From the NCBI GenBank assembly GCA_902559985.1, contig CACEJY010000008.1, positions 1 through 57,752 on the forward strand: a DNA stretch of 57,752 nt. Direction: 5' to 3'. Positions 1 through 8,442 of the stretch are shown piece after piece. The notes under the pieces are model-generated. The model was given only the letters and a program-made list of their open reading frames with translations, was not told where the DNA came from and did not search any database. A program made the translations under genes and the position numbers. Positions within the stretch are counted from its first letter, which is position 1, and each line of letters opens with the position of its first letter. This stretch comes from an uncultured SAR116 cluster alpha proteobacterium. GTDB taxonomy: Bacteria; Pseudomonadota; Alphaproteobacteria; Puniceispirillales; Puniceispirillaceae.

Positions 1-368
1 GCATCCTCAACCATTGTTAGACAATCATCCGCGCAAAGAATCAGTTCAGTTTTTGAGTGGGAAAGCACAAAGCCAAGGGTTTTTACCCCAGCAACGAGAT
101 TAAGTGGGGTTGCTCTAAACCCGCCAACAACCGTGCCCAGAAACGCAAAGCTTGCGGCTGCACCATTCGCCGCTGCAATTGCAACTGAAGCCCCATCAGA
201 AAGGCCAGCCCCTTGCAAATAACATGCAATTTCATTCGCACGATCGAGGCTCTTTCGCCAACTGTAGTGTTTGTTTGTTTCTGGTGTTGTCAACCAGATG
301 GCATCCGGTGTAGTGGATGACGCACTAATCAATAGATCAGCAATGTTCGATGCACTTGTGCTCCTCAT
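1..368 (-). CDS. AMP-forming acyl-CoA ligase, N-terminal fragment (sulfoacetate-CoA ligase-like)
   Basis: This leftward gene starts at an ATG whose first bases overlap the stop of the upstream aldehyde dehydrogenase (ATGA overlap at 365-368). It runs off the left edge after about 122 codons. The visible part resembles the N-terminal domain of the acyl/aryl-CoA synthetase (ANL) family: a W-R-K-S-L segment, then G-A-G-L-S-D-G-A-S-V and an A-T-P-L-N-L-V segment typical of the region before the P-loop. The AMP-binding motifs lie outside the window. Translational coupling to an acylating aldehyde dehydrogenase suggests that the two share an acyl-CoA intermediate. Sulfoacetate-CoA ligase (SauT) is one possible identity, inferred from the neighbour only. 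The family call is fairly secure; the substrate is not. Confidence 0.7.
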   Translation of the reverse strand, partial: MRSTSASNIADLLISASSTTPDAIWLTTPETNKHYSWRKSLDRANEIACYLQGAGLSDGASVAIAAANGAAASFAFLGTVVGGFRATPLNLVAGVKTLGFVLSHSKTELILCADDCLTMVED

Positions 369-1783
369 GACTGCCCGCCGGGCTGTTTGCTCTTTTCAAA
401 ATAGTCAGCGAACATGTCTTCAATGGTTGGTTCAACAGGTGGGATAGGGCGAGCAATACGAACACGATTGACAAAATGCGTCCAGTTCAAATTATCATCA
501 ATTGAGTTTCCACCCCACGAACCACAGCCCATTGATAGGGAGAAGGGCAGGCCATTATCAAATGAACCGCCGGTGGCAAAACAATGAGCCTGATTAACAA
601 TAATCCGGCAGGCTTGCATATCCATTGCTAGTTCGTGCGCGCGATTATCATTCTGACTATGCAACCCTAGCGAATGACCACGCCCTTGGTATGTATGAAT
701 CTCTCGCGCCATCGATTTAGCTGAGTTAAAACTCGATGCTCGGTAAAGCGCAAAGAATAGGGCCATTTTTTCGCCAGAAATTGGTGCCTCAGGGCCAATG
801 CCGGTTGCTGGGGCGACCAAAAACTTAGTGCCCTCGGGGGCAATATTGCTAAAGCCAAGTGTATCCAGCACGGCGTCGATGTCCTTAGCCAGTAGGTCGC
901 GGTTCAAGTGGCCGTCATTCCAGTGCGTCTTGATCAAATGATTGGTTTGTGCGGTATCAAGAAGCATACCGCCTGCCTGAGTTATGGACTGCAGAAATGC
1001 ATCGTAAACGGAATCAACTACGATAACTGCATTTTCCGATGAGCAGGATGTTGCATTATCAAAACATTTTGAACGGCTAATTTTCTGGGCCGCATCATTA
1101 AGGTTGGCGGTTTCATCAATAATGGTAACCACGTTGCCCATGCCAACGCCAAGCGCTGGTGTGCCTGATGAATAGGCAGATCGCACATTACTTTGTGACC
1201 CGGTAACAACCAGCATATCAACCCCTTGCATCAGTCGAGTTGTCTTTTCCTTTGATGGCGGGTTTGGCACCATTTGAACCAAATCATGGTCAAGGCCAAT
1301 TCGGTTAAATTCTGAATAGATATATTCGAGCAACTTAGCTAAAGGTGCGGCGCCTTTCGGTGAGGGGGCTAAAATAATCGCATTGCCGGTTTTCAGTGCA
1401 TTCACTACGTTGTTGATTGGTGTTGCAAGCGGGTTGGTTGACGGCACAACAGCAGCAATAACACCCTTAGGGCGCAAAAATTCACTAATCCCGGATTTTG
1501 CATCCTCATTAATCATTCCATAGCTGGTTTTGCCGTTAATATCACGAAGCAGGCCCAAAGTTTTCCTATGATTTTTGGTGATTTTGTCATCAACATTTCC
1601 AAGCCCGGTTTCAGCAACAGCTAGAGCAGCAAGTTCGGAGTTGCGCTTTGGTTCCATCAACGCCCATGCGGCAGCCTTAGCCGCATTGTCAAAGCGTTCT
1701 TGATTGCCAGTCGACTCATAGGCTTGTTGAGCTTTACGAGCTCGGGCAATTATTGCGTCGATTTCAGCGGTTACCTCGGTCAT
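365..1783 (-). CDS. CoA-acylating aldehyde dehydrogenase (sulfoacetaldehyde dehydrogenase SauS-like)
   Basis: A 472-residue protein of the acylating aldehyde dehydrogenase group (AdhE N-terminal, EutE/PduP, SauS), which oxidises an aldehyde with NAD(P) and CoA to an acyl-CoA. Visible signatures are V-P-S-T-N-P near residue 115, V-V-T-G-S near 194, and the nucleophile Cys247 in D-N-A-T-S-C-S-S-E-N. I prefer the ATG at 1783 to the GTG three bases upstream because AGGAG then sits seven bases away. It is the first gene of a leftward operon with a CoA ligase, and the pair resembles SauS-SauT of sulfoacetate metabolism. Divergent aminotransferase and ThDP genes add to that reading. Other short aldehydes remain possible. 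Confidence 0.85.
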   Translation of the reverse strand: MTEVTAEIDAIIARARKAQQAYESTGNQERFDNAAKAAAWALMEPKRNSELAALAVAETGLGNVDDKITKNHRKTLGLLRDINGKTSYGMINEDAKSGISEFLRPKGVIAAVVPSTNPLATPINNVVNALKTGNAIILAPSPKGAAPLAKLLEYIYSEFNRIGLDHDLVQMVPNPPSKEKTTRLMQGVDMLVVTGSQSNVRSAYSSGTPALGVGMGNVVTIIDETANLNDAAQKISRSKCFDNATSCSSENAVIVVDSVYDAFLQSITQAGGMLLDTAQTNHLIKTHWNDGHLNRDLLAKDIDAVLDTLGFSNIAPEGTKFLVAPATGIGPEAPISGEKMALFFALYRASSFNSAKSMAREIHTYQGRGHSLGLHSQNDNRAHELAMDMQACRIIVNQAHCFATGGSFDNGLPFSLSMGCGSWGGNSIDDNLNWTHFVNRVRIARPIPPVEPTIEDMFADYFEKSKQPGGQS

Positions 1784-1799
1784 CACGTCACTCCTGTAC

Positions 1800-1835
1800 C
1801 AGACTTAATTTGCAATTAGCCTTTTGCTAAGTCTG
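1800..1835. promoter_or_regulatory. Inverted repeat overlapping the promoter, putative operator
   Basis: CAGACTTA at 1800-1807 and its exact reverse complement TAAGTCTG at 1828-1835 flank a 20-base centre. That centre contains a smaller palindrome, TAATT-TGC-AATTA. One arm lies in the -35/-10 spacer and the other at the expected start point, the geometry of a repressor site. No regulator gene is visible in the window. Confidence 0.5.
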
Positions 1836-1842
1836 TTGTCAA
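1814..1842 (-). promoter_or_regulatory. Sigma-70-like promoter of the leftward acylating dehydrogenase operon
   Basis: On the minus strand a consensus -35 TTGACA (1837-1842) is followed after 17 bases by CTAATT (1814-1819), about 30 bases before the start codon. An inverted repeat covers the same bases (next entry). This is a visual match; no start site has been mapped. Confidence 0.55.
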
Positions 1843-1876
1843 TTGCCAAGGGTGGAAAGGCTCTTCTAATTGTTGG

Positions 1877-1898
1877 ACGTAATGTCCTGTCATTACGT
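1877..1898. promoter_or_regulatory. Perfect palindrome with 8-base arms, possible second operator
   Basis: ACGTAATG (1877-1884), spacer TCCTGT, then CATTACGT (1891-1898). It lies in the 395-base divergent region between the leftward dehydrogenase and the rightward aminotransferase. It differs from the repeat at 1800-1835, so it may be read by another factor. The rest of the region up to 2178 shows no gene. Confidence 0.45.
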
Positions 1899-2178
1899 GC
1901 CAAAAACCCGCTCTGGTAAAGTGTTGAGAGGAACGATGGTAAAAATTGTTGATTGTGAAAATTGAACGATGTCAGCTTGACAAGATTGCCACGGCGTTGA
2001 GGTCAATCGGGTATGCGTCAGCACAGAAGATCTGAAAGACTTTTTGCCTGATCCCAAAATAGGGGATAGGCGGAGACAAATTGTTTTGACGTTTTAAAAT
2101 CATTATGAAAAACGTTGCGTCAGATGTTTGAATTGCCGTAAAAAAAAAATAACAACACCAGCTAGTAGAGAATTCACC

Positions 2179-3369
2179 ATGTTTGAGAAATTACAACCCG
2201 CAAAACTGGACCCAATCCTCAGCCTATCTCAATTATTTCAGGTTGATCCTCGAAGTGAAAAAGTGGATCTTGGCATTGGTGTTTATAAGGATGATGAGGG
2301 GATAACACCGATTATGGCATCGGTGAAAAAGGCTGAAGCTAGGCTGCTTGCTGAGCAGTCTTCGAAGGCTTATGTCGCACTGGCTGGGACAGAGTTGTTT
2401 CGTGATCAGATGCGTAATCTTGTTCTTGGCGATGCTGTTTTAGCTGGCCGGGTTGCAACATTGCAAACTCCCGGCGGAACTGGGGCAATACGGCAGATTT
2501 TTGAAACCATGAAAATTTTGAACCCTGAATGCACTATATGGATAAGCGATCCGAGTTGGCCATCACATCTGGGGATGGCAACGCATATGGGATTTAAAAC
2601 TCGCAGTTACCCATATTTTGACAGTGAAACAAGACTGGTTGATGTCGATTCAATGATGGCTTCATTTCAAGGTATGAAGTCAGGTGACCTTCTGCTGCTT
2701 CATGGGTGTTGTCACAATCCAACAGGCGCAAATATTGACATGGATACGTGGAAAGCAATTACCGACCTGACGATTGAAAAGGGGGTCTTACCATTCATTG
2801 ATATTGCCTATCAGGGTTTTGGCGATGGATTAGATACGGACGCCGCGCCGTTGCGCCATATGGCATCTCGAGTTGAGGAAATGTTTATTGCGGCATCATG
2901 CTCCAAAAATTTTGGGCTGTATCGTGACCGTGTTGGAATTGCAATGATGATTGCAAAAGACCCTACAATGGCGGAAGTTGCACAGGGTAATCTCGCCACA
3001 TTGAACCGGATGAACTATTCCTTTGCTCCGGATCATGGAGCCGCAGTGGTTGGGATGATCTTGTCCGATACTGAATTGCGCCGCGAATGGATGGTTGAGC
3101 TTGAAGAAATGCGGATGGCTATGCTAACGGTCAGATCGAAGCTTGCCGATGAGCTAAGAATGCAATGCAATTCTGATAACTTTGATTTTATTGCCCATCA
3201 TCGGGGCATGTTTTCGCGCCTTGGACTTAATGCAGATCAAGTTTTGGCGCTACGGGAAAAACATGGCATGTATGTTGTGGGTGATAGCAGGATCAATATT
3301 GCTGGTCTTGCTGGCGACCGCCATCTGCCATTTGCGTCTGCGGTCGCGAAGGTTGTGAACGCTGCCTGA
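2179..3369 (+). CDS. Class I aspartate/aromatic aminotransferase (AspC/TyrB family)
   Basis: A 396-residue PLP aminotransferase close to E. coli AspC along its whole length: MFEKLQPAKLDPI start, G-I-G-V-Y-K, Q-T-P-G-G-T-G-A, H-G-C-C-H-N-P-T-G-A, and Schiff-base Lys243 in C-S-K-N-F-G-L-Y. An in-frame extension begins 51 bases upstream, but the ATG at 2179 matches the family start and has AGAGAA before it. AspC-type enzymes transaminate aspartate, glutamate and aromatic amino acids, and are known to accept cysteate and cysteine sulfinate. Next to a ThDP enzyme and a SauS-like dehydrogenase, a role making a 2-oxo acid for decarboxylation, possibly sulfopyruvate, is plausible but inferred. Confidence 0.9.
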   Translation: MFEKLQPAKLDPILSLSQLFQVDPRSEKVDLGIGVYKDDEGITPIMASVKKAEARLLAEQSSKAYVALAGTELFRDQMRNLVLGDAVLAGRVATLQTPGGTGAIRQIFETMKILNPECTIWISDPSWPSHLGMATHMGFKTRSYPYFDSETRLVDVDSMMASFQGMKSGDLLLLHGCCHNPTGANIDMDTWKAITDLTIEKGVLPFIDIAYQGFGDGLDTDAAPLRHMASRVEEMFIAASCSKNFGLYRDRVGIAMMIAKDPTMAEVAQGNLATLNRMNYSFAPDHGAAVVGMILSDTELRREWMVELEEMRMAMLTVRSKLADELRMQCNSDNFDFIAHHRGMFSRLGLNADQVLALREKHGMYVVGDSRINIAGLAGDRHLPFASAVAKVVNAA

Positions 3370-3389
3370 GCTTTTGACTATGATTGTTG

Positions 3390-3410
3390 AAGGCAGCAAT
3401 ACTGCCTTTT
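3390..3410 (+). terminator. Short hairpin after the aminotransferase gene
   Basis: AAGGCAG and CTGCCTT form a 7-base perfect stem around loop CAATA, followed by only two further T residues. It lies between the aminotransferase stop and the start of the ThDP gene, so it is more likely a leaky terminator or mRNA-stabilising hairpin inside an operon than a full stop. Confidence 0.4.
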
Positions 3411-3433
3411 AATTGTTAAGAGGACTGTTTTTC

Positions 3434-5101
3434 ATGCCAGCTTGTGAAACTAATGGCGGCGCTCTTTTTATGGACTGCTTGATTGCACTTGGCGGTAAAA
3501 GAGGGTTTGGGGTCCCTGGCGAGAGTTATCTCGCCGTTCTTGATGCAATGTATGACAGGAAAGAGGAATTTTCCTTTATGTTATGCCGCCACGAGGGGGG
3601 GGCCGCCTATATGGCTGAAGCATGGGGCAAGCTGACTGGTGAGCCGGGCCTTTGCTTTGTTACTCGTGGCCCAGGTGCAACCAATGCCTCAATTGGCATT
3701 CACACTGCCATGCAAAATTCAACGCCTATGATTGTCTTTGTTGGTCAAGTTGGAATTAGCATGAAAGGGCGTGAAGCCTTTCAGGAAATTGAATATGCCC
3801 ATTATTTTGGTAAGGTTTCAAAATGGGCAGTTGAAATTGACGATGTGGAGCGGATCCCTGAAATAATGTCGAGGGCTTGGACTACCGCTTTAAGTGGAAG
3901 GCCCGGCCCAGTCGTGGTAGCGCTGCCAGAAAATATTTTAACTGCGGTGACAACTGCGAAACCTTGCTTGGCGGTTACCATTCCTGCACCCGATATCTCG
4001 TCGTTACAGCGTGATCAAATTGTGACTCTTTTGGGTGAAGCAAAACGGCCGGTAGTTCTTTACGGAGGTGGCGGCTGGACAGAATATGCGGCTCGTCAGC
4101 TTGAAGCCTTTGCAGATGCCAATTCAGTCCCTATCGTGGCCGCGTTTCGATTCCATGATATTTGTGATAATTACCATCCCTCTTATGTTGGTGATGCTGG
4201 CGTTGGCATGCTCAGTTACATCAAAACCCTTTTTGATGACGCTGATTTGATCATTGCCGTTAATGTCAGGTTTGGCGAGTGTACAACCGATGGCTATAGC
4301 CTTTTTGATTGCCCAAATATGAGTGCTAAGTTGATCCATTGTCACCCATCAGATAATGAGCTTGGCAAGATATATGCTCCTGATTTATCGCTTCAGGCCT
4401 CACCAAATGCGATGGCCGCTGCGCTCGCGTCTATCAAGGTAGAGGATGATGCGAGCCGGCTTGACTGGCTGCGAGCGGCCAAATCCGCTTACGATGCCAG
4501 CTATCGCGTCAAGGCTCAACCTGGGGATCTTGACATGGGTGAGGTGTTGGCGCATCTCCGCGATGTCATGCCTGAAAATGCCATTGTTACCAATGGAGCT
4601 GGTAATTTTGCCATCTGGCCAAATAAATTTCTGAAATTTGGCCCCAAGGGACGCCTCCTCGCGCCACAGAGTGGTGCAATGGGGTATGGTGTGCCAGCAG
4701 CAATTGCTGCTAAACTTCATGATCCCAGTCGATTTGTTCTATGTTTCGCTGGTGATGGTGATTTCCAGATGAATGGTAATGAACTCGGCTCTGCAATGCA
4801 GGCAGGACTACCGTTAATTATTTTGATCGTGAATAACGGCAGCTATGGTACTATTCGCATGCACCAAGAGCGTCATTACCCCAAACGTGTGTCTGGCACT
4901 GAACTTGTTAATCCTGATTTTGTGACTCTGGCCAAGGCCTATGGGTTTTATGGTGAGCGTGTGGAAAAAACCGAAGATTTTGCCGCCGCTTTTGCGCGGG
5001 CCTGTGACTCTGACACTGGTGCAGTTCTGGATCTTGTTGTGGCCACTGAGGCCATTACCCCTCGTCAAAGCATCAGTGATCTTCGCAAAACAAGTCTGTG
5101 A
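3434..5101 (+). CDS. Thiamine diphosphate-dependent 2-oxo acid enzyme (acetolactate synthase/decarboxylase superfamily)
   Basis: A 555-residue three-domain ThDP protein with the pyruvate oxidase/acetolactate synthase layout. The N-terminal domain has the catalytic Glu54 in R-H-E-G-G-A; the C-terminal domain has the canonical G-D-G-D-F-Q-M-N motif with N-N about 27 residues on. The ATG at 3434 is preferred to the TTG at 3413 because AGAGGA lies nine bases before it. It is not a typical IlvB (that gene is at 55872), and its N-terminal motifs do not look like those I associate with Xsc. It lies just downstream of an AspC-like aminotransferase, so decarboxylation of the resulting 2-oxo acid is a reasonable guess. 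The actual reaction is unknown. Confidence 0.8.
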   Translation: MPACETNGGALFMDCLIALGGKRGFGVPGESYLAVLDAMYDRKEEFSFMLCRHEGGAAYMAEAWGKLTGEPGLCFVTRGPGATNASIGIHTAMQNSTPMIVFVGQVGISMKGREAFQEIEYAHYFGKVSKWAVEIDDVERIPEIMSRAWTTALSGRPGPVVVALPENILTAVTTAKPCLAVTIPAPDISSLQRDQIVTLLGEAKRPVVLYGGGGWTEYAARQLEAFADANSVPIVAAFRFHDICDNYHPSYVGDAGVGMLSYIKTLFDDADLIIAVNVRFGECTTDGYSLFDCPNMSAKLIHCHPSDNELGKIYAPDLSLQASPNAMAAALASIKVEDDASRLDWLRAAKSAYDASYRVKAQPGDLDMGEVLAHLRDVMPENAIVTNGAGNFAIWPNKFLKFGPKGRLLAPQSGAMGYGVPAAIAAKLHDPSRFVLCFAGDGDFQMNGNELGSAMQAGLPLIILIVNNGSYGTIRMHQERHYPKRVSGTELVNPDFVTLAKAYGFYGERVEKTEDFAAAFARACDSDTGAVLDLVVATEAITPRQSISDLRKTSL

Positions 5102-5275
5102 TTATGCCTATGGTTAACGTAGTCTGATTTATGTTTTGAATGAGCTTTTGAAACTGTCGTGTGAAGGATTGTCGAGTGCACTCTATACTGGAAGATATTT
5201 ACACAGGTTAGGATTTTTCTGCGGCGAAGTAGCGTGAGTTATTAATGAAAAAAATTAAACCTTGGGAAATAAAAA

Positions 5276-6457
5276 ATGTCAGCTAACTTTGACGAAGTGA
5301 TTGATCGGGTTGGAACACACTCGTCAAAATGGGACACAATGGAAGCGAAATATGGTGTCTCGCCAAAAAATGGTATTGCGATGTGGGTTGCGGATATGGA
5401 TTTTCGTGCTCCACAGGTTGTTCAAGACGCGTTGGCCGGGGCCTTAAAACACGGCGTTCATGGTTATTTTGGTGATGATAGTGAATACCGTGCTGCATTG
5501 GTCTCATGGATGAAAAGGCGTCATCAATGGGATGTTCAACCCGACTGGATTGTCAATGCCACTGGTCTTGGCAACGCACTTAGCCTATGCATTCGGTCTT
5601 TTAGTGAGCCAGGTGAAGGAATTATCGTATTTTCGCCCGTCTACCATGCGTTTGCAAGGATTATCAACACAACAGATCGGCGTATTGTAGAATCTGAGTT
5701 GGCCCAACGTGATGGACGCTATTACATGGATCTTGATGCGCTTGCAGCAAGTCTAACGGGCAGTGAAAAAATGATTATTTTCTGTTCCCCGCATAACCCG
5801 GGCGGACGTGTCTGGTCACCTGATGAATTGCGACAGCTTGCTGATTTTTGCGAACAGTATGATTTGATTCTGGTCAGTGATGAAGTGCATAATGACCTTG
5901 TTTATAAGGGCTATCAACATCACGTTCTTGCGCGTGCTGTTCCATCAATCTGCCATAGGCTTGTCACGCTTGTTGCGACCACCAAAACCTTTAACTTAGC
6001 TGGCTGCATGATTGGGAGTATGGTTGTATCTGACCATGCCCTGCGAAACCGTCTCGCTCACGTTGCAGCTGCTACGGCGGGAGGTAGATCATTTAACCGT
6101 ATTGGCATGTTAATGTGTACCGCTGCCTGGCAAGGTGGTGATGCTTGGCTTGATGAACTGATTGATTATCTCTGTGAAAATAAGCGTATTTTTGAAGATG
6201 GTGTCGAAAAAATTCCCGGTTTACGGGCAATGCAGATTGAAGCCACCTATCTGTGCTGGGTTGATTTTACCAATACTGGCATGGATCGCGAAGAATTTAC
6301 TAGACGCGTCGAACAGGTTGCGCAAATTGCGGTGAATCATGGCAACACCTTCGGTGCAGGTGGTGACACATTCTTGCGCTTTAATATCGCCTGCCGACGT
6401 CAATTAGTAATTGAAGCAGTCAACCGGCTAACCCGTGCTTTCTCTGATTTGCAATAA
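5276..6457 (+). CDS. MalY/PatB-type PLP C-S beta-lyase
   Basis: A 393-residue fold-type I PLP enzyme. The N-terminal W-V-A-D-M-D-F motif, H-G-Y-F-G-D, S-P-H-N-P-G-G-R, S-D-E-V-H-N-D-L and the Schiff-base Lys237 in T-T-K-T-F-N-L-A-G are diagnostic of the MalY/PatB cystathionine beta-lyase group. These enzymes cleave C-S bonds of cysteine conjugates to give pyruvate, ammonia and a thiol. The start ATG has a weak GGGA upstream. It lies 174 bases after the ThDP gene and 35 bases before a DMT transporter, so the region may handle several organosulfur amino acids. The substrate cannot be read from sequence. Confidence 0.87.
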   Translation: MSANFDEVIDRVGTHSSKWDTMEAKYGVSPKNGIAMWVADMDFRAPQVVQDALAGALKHGVHGYFGDDSEYRAALVSWMKRRHQWDVQPDWIVNATGLGNALSLCIRSFSEPGEGIIVFSPVYHAFARIINTTDRRIVESELAQRDGRYYMDLDALAASLTGSEKMIIFCSPHNPGGRVWSPDELRQLADFCEQYDLILVSDEVHNDLVYKGYQHHVLARAVPSICHRLVTLVATTKTFNLAGCMIGSMVVSDHALRNRLAHVAAATAGGRSFNRIGMLMCTAAWQGGDAWLDELIDYLCENKRIFEDGVEKIPGLRAMQIEATYLCWVDFTNTGMDREEFTRRVEQVAQIAVNHGNTFGAGGDTFLRFNIACRRQLVIEAVNRLTRAFSDLQ

Positions 6458-6492
6458 ACTGCTGCTCGTTAATAAAGGACATGATTTAATTC

Positions 6493-7404
6493 ATGAGTTG
6501 GTTTGTTTCCCTTTTCACTAGAGAGTATTCTCTCAGCCAAGCGCTGTTAGTTATTTTTATTTCATCATCTTTTTGGGGTGTCCTTTGGATGCCTATGCGC
6601 CACGTCGAGAGCATGGGTGTCTCGAGCCTTTGGGTCGTGACGATGTTTCATTTTTTGCCGGCACTCGCAATGCTGCCATTGATTTTGAGCATGCCAAATG
6701 CCTCACGCGAAGATTGGATGAGGGCATCTATTGCTGGCATTTTGGTGGGTGCAGGCTTTGTGTTTTACGCGCTTGGGTTAATCGTGTCCTCGGTAACAAA
6801 AACTGTGGTTTTGTTTTACATGACACCAATATGGTCAACAATTTTTGCTTATTTTGTGATCAACGAGAGAGTTGGTTTAGCGCGTTGGCTCGCGATATTT
6901 GGTGGAATTTCTGGCTGTGCACTAGTAATGGATTTAAACAGCCAATCGATACATTTCAATCAGGCTGACTTGCTTGGACTTTTTTCTGGGATATTTTGGG
7001 CCCTGGGTTCGGTCACGATTCGGCGATTTAACAAAACCAATTTTCTGCACGTCACATTTTTGCAGTATTTATTTGGCGGCTTCATGGCGTTTGGAGCGGT
7101 CTTGTACATTGGTAACCCAACACCAACCGTTGATGCGTTTTTAAGAGCAGCCCCAATCGCTTTTTTAACTTCAGCTCTAATCTTTTTACCTACCGCGTTG
7201 CTTGTTTTTCGGATTATGCAATATGTTTCTCCTGGCCTTGTTGGAATTTTGATGTTGTCCGAAGCCCTGGTGGCCGCACTATCAGCAGCAATTTGGCTAG
7301 GGGAGACATTATCTTTCTCGCAGTGGCTGGGTGTTATCACTATTTTGACAACAGGAGTGTTAATTGGTTTTTATGAGGGTAAGGCCACGAAACAAGCCGA
7401 TTGA
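6493..7404 (+). CDS. DMT-superfamily transporter (EamA family)
   Basis: A 303-residue membrane protein with about ten hydrophobic segments arranged as two EamA repeats. Family features include F-W-G-V-L-W-M-P early on and a conserved L-S-E-A-L-V-A-A-L near residue 255 in the last repeat. EamA proteins export or import small metabolites such as amino acids. It follows the C-S lyase by 35 bases and probably shares its transcript, so its cargo may be a substrate or product of this cluster. It ends 23 bases from the convergent DUF1932 gene. Confidence 0.85.
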   Translation: MSWFVSLFTREYSLSQALLVIFISSSFWGVLWMPMRHVESMGVSSLWVVTMFHFLPALAMLPLILSMPNASREDWMRASIAGILVGAGFVFYALGLIVSSVTKTVVLFYMTPIWSTIFAYFVINERVGLARWLAIFGGISGCALVMDLNSQSIHFNQADLLGLFSGIFWALGSVTIRRFNKTNFLHVTFLQYLFGGFMAFGAVLYIGNPTPTVDAFLRAAPIAFLTSALIFLPTALLVFRIMQYVSPGLVGILMLSEALVAALSAAIWLGETLSFSQWLGVITILTTGVLIGFYEGKATKQAD

Positions 7405-7427
7405 GTGTAATGATGACGTGCATTTAT

Positions 7428-8324
7428 CTATCGCTGCTGCTTGGTCTCAATCGCCCTCTGTATAAAGTCAATCCGTCGCTCTAACCCCTCCGTTTCAAGA
7501 AGGGATAACCCAAGACTACCAAAATGTTCTTGCCAGTTGATTGAACCTGCCGTCATGAATCCATGAATACCCAGATCTTCAAGAGTGATGGCAACCTCGC
7601 GCATTTCTGCTGCCCGACGGATGCCGTGTGTGGTCATTCGTTCCATATTGTAGGCGGCTTGTGCCTTCCATCCCTCCTTGGTTTGTGAGGCATCAAGGGA
7701 TGCCGCAACTTCGTCGGCGACGCCCGCTTTACACGCTGCGGTGAAGCATTCTGCGGTCAGGGCCTCAATACCTTTCATCATAATCGACCGGATCATTTTG
7801 ATGGTTGACGCACGCCCGACTGGTCCTGGCACATGAACCGGCTTCATATCAAGGGCCAGCATCAGAGCAATGGCTTTTTCGGCATGCTCGCCGGAAACAA
7901 GCATTGCTGTCTGGTGATATTTTGGTGTGATGGTTGCCATAACAGCTACATCGACATAAAAGCCCCCTGCTCCATCAATCAGGGCTGCATTCTTTTGCTT
8001 AGTGGAGGGGGCACAGCTATTTAGGTCAAGGTAATACGCACCGGGCTTAATGGCCTTGGCGACGGCGCTTGCCGCGACATAGGCCTGGTCAGCTGTCACT
8101 GTACTAAAAACTATATCCGCGCCGTTCGCCATGCTGGCCGCATCCTCCCCAATTATCACGCCGGCTGCCGACATCTGGGCGACCTTTTCAGCAGCCAAAA
8201 ATGCATCACCATGTTGTTTGATGTCAAAGGCACGAACATTGCTGAGGCCCCAGCCTTTGCACAGACAAGACCCGGCTTCACCAAAACCTATAACACCGAT
8301 CTTTGGGATATTTTGATTTTTCAT
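7428..8324 (-). CDS. NAD(P)-dependent 6-phosphogluconate-dehydrogenase-like protein with DUF1932 C-terminus
   Basis: About 298 residues. An N-terminal Rossmann fold begins with I-G-V-I-G-F-G-E-A-G, and a D-L-N-S-C-A-P segment sits near the end of that domain. The C-terminal helical half is DUF1932-like, with K-M-I-R-S-I-M-M-K-G holding the expected active-site lysine. The family belongs to the beta-hydroxyacid dehydrogenases (3-hydroxyisobutyrate and 6-phosphogluconate type); the substrate is unknown. A GTG seven codons upstream at 8345 is an alternative start, and neither start has a strong ribosome site. It is convergent with the DMT gene. Confidence 0.8.
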   Translation of the reverse strand: MKNQNIPKIGVIGFGEAGSCLCKGWGLSNVRAFDIKQHGDAFLAAEKVAQMSAAGVIIGEDAASMANGADIVFSTVTADQAYVAASAVAKAIKPGAYYLDLNSCAPSTKQKNAALIDGAGGFYVDVAVMATITPKYHQTAMLVSGEHAEKAIALMLALDMKPVHVPGPVGRASTIKMIRSIMMKGIEALTAECFTAACKAGVADEVAASLDASQTKEGWKAQAAYNMERMTTHGIRRAAEMREVAITLEDLGIHGFMTAGSINWQEHFGSLGLSLLETEGLERRIDFIQRAIETKQQR

Positions 8325-8442
8325 GATATAAACACTGCTTCTCACAATTTAAGGAAGCTAAATATTAGCTCCGCAGAATTTTGTGTCATATTAATAAATT
8401 ATCAGAGTTTCTATAGAGCTTTCGTACCATCTCAGCCCTTTC

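Noticed and set aside
3434-5101. Sulfoacetaldehyde acetyltransferase (Xsc) as identity of the ThDP enzyme
   Set aside because: The N-terminal motifs and length do not match the Xsc pattern I know, and no phosphotransacetylase gene is nearby.
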